Below, piece by piece: positions 61,779 to 64,000 of a DNA stretch of 64,000 bases. Under the pieces are notes generated by a model. That model saw nothing but the letters and a program-made list of their open reading frames with translations. It was not told the DNA's origin and did no database searches. Position numbers and translations under genes: made by a program. Positions within the stretch are counted from its first letter, which is position 1, and every line of letters starts with the position of its first letter. Origin of the DNA: Ideonella sp. MAG2 (GTDB lineage Bacteria > Pseudomonadota > Gammaproteobacteria > Burkholderiales > Burkholderiaceae_C); the NCBI GenBank assembly GCA_004359425.1, contig PTEU01000002.1, positions 912,789 through 976,788 on the forward strand, given 5' to 3'.

Positions 61779-62438
61779 TCACTTCAGCGCGAGCGTCACC
61801 GTCGCGCCCAGGCGAGTCAGCATACCGGCGGTCGGCTCGGTCTGGCTCACGACGCGTGTGGCTTCGGCCTCGGGCTTGGGGGCCTCACCCTGAACGGCTA
61901 CCAGCAGCCCCAAGGCCGAGAGGCGCGCCCGCGCTTCGGGCAGGGCTAGGCCTGTCAGCTCGGGCATCAGGCGCAGGTCTTCGGTGCCCGCAGGCGGGGG
62001 CACGGGCACGATCTTGAAGTTGAGCTTGGCGCTAACCTGGGCGCTGTAGCCATAGCGGTTGGCAAAGCCCGCATCCACCGGGGTCACATAGGCGCGGCTG
62101 CGGCTGGCCATTAGTGCTCCGCCGGTGGGGGCCAGGCCGCGCAAGCCTGGGGTGGCCGGGGCCGCGCCGTTTTGGCTGGCGGCGTTGCCTAAAGTGAGCG
62201 AGACGGTCACCTCGCCCGTGGTTTCGGGCAGGCTGTAGAAGGTGGGCTGATAGCCGATCTCGCGCAGCATTTGCAAGCCAGCATCGCCTTGTTCGCTGTA
62301 GATGGCCAAGGTCTGGGCGAGTGAGCCTTCGTCCAAGGCGCGCTGGGCGGCGGCCACGCCTTCACCGACAGAGGCGATGACATCCCCGAGAGGCGAGGCC
62401 ACCACGTCGGACACCAAGCTAGAGAGTGCGGAGCTCAT
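61779..62438 (-). CDS. PASTA-domain protein, no signal peptide
   Basis: A 219-residue protein. The N-terminal two thirds (MSSALSSLVSDVVASPLGDVIASVGEGVAAAQRALDEG, then a beta region with TTGEVTVSLTLGNAAS) are unrecognised. The last about 65 residues form one PASTA domain: LMPELTGLALPEARARLSALGLLVAVQGEAPKPEAEATRVVSQTEPTAGMLTRLGATVTLAL. PASTA domains usually sense peptidoglycan outside the cell in Gram-positive kinases and PBPs; here no signal or membrane helix is seen, so the location is unclear. AAGGAA lies upstream of the ATG at 62438. Confidence 0.78.
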   Translation of the reverse strand: MSSALSSLVSDVVASPLGDVIASVGEGVAAAQRALDEGSLAQTLAIYSEQGDAGLQMLREIGYQPTFYSLPETTGEVTVSLTLGNAASQNGAAPATPGLRGLAPTGGALMASRSRAYVTPVDAGFANRYGYSAQVSAKLNFKIVPVPPPAGTEDLRLMPELTGLALPEARARLSALGLLVAVQGEAPKPEAEATRVVSQTEPTAGMLTRLGATVTLALK

Positions 62439-62451
62439 GACGATGGATTCC

Positions 62452-63648
62452 TTATTGAGCAAAAACCACCAGCACGGTGCCACCGCGCACGGCTTGGCCA
62501 CCGGCGGCTGGGGCTTGGCGCATGGCCTGGCCAGAGACAAAACCTTCTTGCACGCTGCCCACTGCCGCTTCTAGGCGCAAGCCCATCGACTGCAAGACTT
62601 GACGCGCCGCGCCTTCGGTGAGGCGCGCTAGGTTGGGCACAGGGACGTTCAAATCAGCCGCACCCACTTCGGGGGCCAGCAGGCCAAAGTCCACCTCGTC
62701 CAACACATTGTTGGCATCCGGCTTGAGCAGGTCTTCAGCGCGCGGCAATTGAAACTGCCCATCCGGCCCCAGCTTGCCGCGCAGCTTGATGCGCACATCG
62801 CCCAGGCGCATGCCGTTGTCGACATTGGCCATGCTGGCTTGGACGCTGCTGAACTGGCTTTGAAGGTCTTGGGTCAGGCTTTTCAGTGGCACCACATTGC
62901 CCAGCACAGGGCGAACCTTGATGGCCTCTAGCTCCTTGATGAGATCGAGGTTCTTCCGCTCTATGGTCCCGACCTTCTCGGCCAAACCGTCGCGCTCGCC
63001 CTGCACCAAGTTCAGCTTGGTCTGCACCTCGGCGTGCTGCTTGGTGATGCCGGTGAGGTCGAGTTCTTTGGTGGCGATCTGTTTGCGCAGGTCAATCACT
63101 GTCGGGTTGTTGTCCAGGTCCAACCCCCGAATGGGCACGGCCACGGTATCGGCCGGGGTGACACCAGGGCGGGTGATGGCCACGTTCTCACGCAGCGGCG
63201 TGGCGGCGGTGGCGGTGGCGACCCCCGTGGTCTGGAACAAGGGCCTCGCAGCCGCTGAGACACCCATCATCTGCGGCGAAGCCACCGCCCTGAAGCGTCT
63301 ATCTGCCGTGGCCGGCTGCAGCGGCACAGGCTGCGCCAGGGTGGTGAGGGTGCCGAAATCGATGGACAGCAAGCCGGTGCGCGGCACATAGCTGATGCGC
63401 CCGCCCTCGGCCAGCACGCGCTGGGCAGGGGCGGCGGCCAGGGTCAGGCGCACTTGCGGCGCGGTGGCTTCATCCGACAGCGGCATCTCCACGCGGATAC
63501 GCAACTGGCCTTGCGCCTCGGTCTTGCCCTCCCCCATCACCACCCAGTCGGCGGCTTGCAGAGAGAAGCATTCGAGCTGCACCACCGTGCCCACCAAGGG
63601 CTGGCCTTGATCGGTTTGCAGATTGGCAAAGATGTCGAGGGCTTTCAT
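62452..63648 (-). CDS. PASTA-domain protein with central coiled coil
   Basis: A 398-residue protein. Residues 1 to about 110 are a beta-sandwich-like domain (FANLQTDQGQPLVGTVVQLECFSL, LRIRVEMPLSDEATAPQVRLTLA). Residues about 185-245 form a coiled coil (LRKQIATKELDLTGITKQHAEVQTKLNLVQGERDGLAEKVGTIERKNLDLIKELEAI). The C-terminus is a PASTA domain (VPNLARLTEGAARQVLQSMGLRLEAAVGSVQEGFVSGQAMRQAPAAGGQAVRGGTVLVVFA). It lacks a signal peptide. The start overlaps the preceding stop as ATGA, and the next PASTA gene begins 13 bp after its stop. The function is unknown. Confidence 0.78.
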   Translation of the reverse strand: MKALDIFANLQTDQGQPLVGTVVQLECFSLQAADWVVMGEGKTEAQGQLRIRVEMPLSDEATAPQVRLTLAAAPAQRVLAEGGRISYVPRTGLLSIDFGTLTTLAQPVPLQPATADRRFRAVASPQMMGVSAAARPLFQTTGVATATAATPLRENVAITRPGVTPADTVAVPIRGLDLDNNPTVIDLRKQIATKELDLTGITKQHAEVQTKLNLVQGERDGLAEKVGTIERKNLDLIKELEAIKVRPVLGNVVPLKSLTQDLQSQFSSVQASMANVDNGMRLGDVRIKLRGKLGPDGQFQLPRAEDLLKPDANNVLDEVDFGLLAPEVGAADLNVPVPNLARLTEGAARQVLQSMGLRLEAAVGSVQEGFVSGQAMRQAPAAGGQAVRGGTVLVVFAQ

Positions 63649-64000
63649 ACGGTCACCACCCCTTGGGCGCGAACAGGGCCGATGCTGGCCACCACCATCA
63701 GCAAGGCGCCGCGTGGCAACTCATTGCCCAGGTCCAGCACTGCTTGGGCCAAGCCCTGCTCATCGGTGTGCACCACCGCTTGCTGCAAGCGCGTGGCGGT
63801 GAGGCTGGCCGGCCATGCCAAGCCGGGGTTGAGCCGCTGGCTGGCAGCTGGGTCGATGTTCAGCTCAACGGCTTGTTGAGTGAGTCGCTCGCCTGCGGTG
63901 TTGGCCGCTTCCAGCAGCAGGGTTTGTTGTGTGGGTTGGGCCGCTTGGCGCTGCGCCAGCGTCAGGCGCAAAACGGGCAAGGGCAGGCCTTGCTGCGGGG
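63645..64000 (-). CDS. Unrecognised protein of the PASTA operon, partial
   Basis: The frame is open to the window edge, so the N-terminus is not visible. The 118 readable residues (VLRLTLAQRQAAQPTQQTLLLEAANTAGERLTQQAVELNIDPAASQRLNPG to PRGALLMVVASIGPVRAQGVVTV) look like alternating beta strands of an immunoglobulin-like or carboxypeptidase-regulatory-like domain, similar in style to the N-terminal domain of the following gene. Its stop overlaps the next start (ATGA), so the products are probably made together. Confidence 0.6.
   Translation of the reverse strand, partial: PQQGLPLPVLRLTLAQRQAAQPTQQTLLLEAANTAGERLTQQAVELNIDPAASQRLNPGLAWPASLTATRLQQAVVHTDEQGLAQAVLDLGNELPRGALLMVVASIGPVRAQGVVTV

Overview
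The window is GC-rich DNA from a Gram-negative betaproteobacterium, most likely in the order Burkholderiales (Comamonadaceae/Sphaerotilaceae-like). The main clues are the glnE / yhdP-type / nitrilase neighbourhood, a Bug (TctC) binding protein beside a classical porin, a pobR/pobA pair, and an Oar-like TonB receptor in a glucan locus. No rRNA, tRNA, CRISPR array or intact insertion sequence was seen.

Layout. 1-3.2 kb: end of a glycerate 2-kinase, a sugE/gdx guanidinium exporter behind a possible guanidine-II riboswitch, a membrane zinc peptidase, an AraC regulator and a DUF2834 protein. 3.3-3.6 kb: a decayed yefM-yoeB toxin-antitoxin pair. 3.8-5.9 kb: an inverted repeat, then DUF2141 and a Tat-type carotenoid oxygenase. 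6.0-7.5 kb: two unrecognised membrane proteins of atypical composition. 7.7-18.6 kb: the nit1 / yhdP / glnE / rhombosortase block, with a nuclease-immunity island (8.6-12.3 kb) lying between nit1 and yhdP. 18.6-23.3 kb: EamA transporter, a secreted transglutaminase-like pair, GNAT and isochorismatase-type genes. 23.3-38.1 kb: a beta-glucan utilisation locus on the minus strand (GH1, LacI, TonB receptor, GH144-like remnant, ABC importer, secreted six-hairpin glycosidase, GH94 phosphorylase) with three matching LacI-type operators. 38.2-45.7 kb: GST, then a lipid-modification operon (oxidoreductase/DUF1365 chimera, cyclopropane synthase-like methyltransferase, chalcone-isomerase-like protein, MFS, DUF3833, SDR, NTF2-like). 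45.7-50.3 kb: SRAP, PobR, a gutted pobA, small unrecognised genes and toxin/peptidase remnants. 50.4-56.4 kb: two sulfatases, a Crp/Fnr regulator, a Bug binding protein and a porin. 56.6-61.2 kb: PaiB, PH-domain, VOC, exported SOD and Coq7-like genes. 61.2-64 kb: an unusual operon of SH3b and PASTA-domain proteins that runs off the window.

Two things stand out. First, the gene for a secreted NucA/NucB-type nuclease carries an 11-G homopolymer inside its signal-peptide coding region. With 10 or 13 G the ATG-initiated signal peptide is in frame. With the 11 G present here, translation stops after 12 codons. This looks like phase variation of a toxin whose downstream genes are SMI1/KNR4 (SUKH) immunity proteins. 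Second, at least ten places show genes whose interior or facing ends are missing (yoeB, yhdP three times, glnE at both ends, a GNAT, GH94, GH144/solute-binding protein, FAD oxidoreductase/DUF1365, pobA, an M20 peptidase). This deletion-scar pattern suggests either strong genome erosion or a systematic assembly problem. The annotation is from reading alone; no database search was run.
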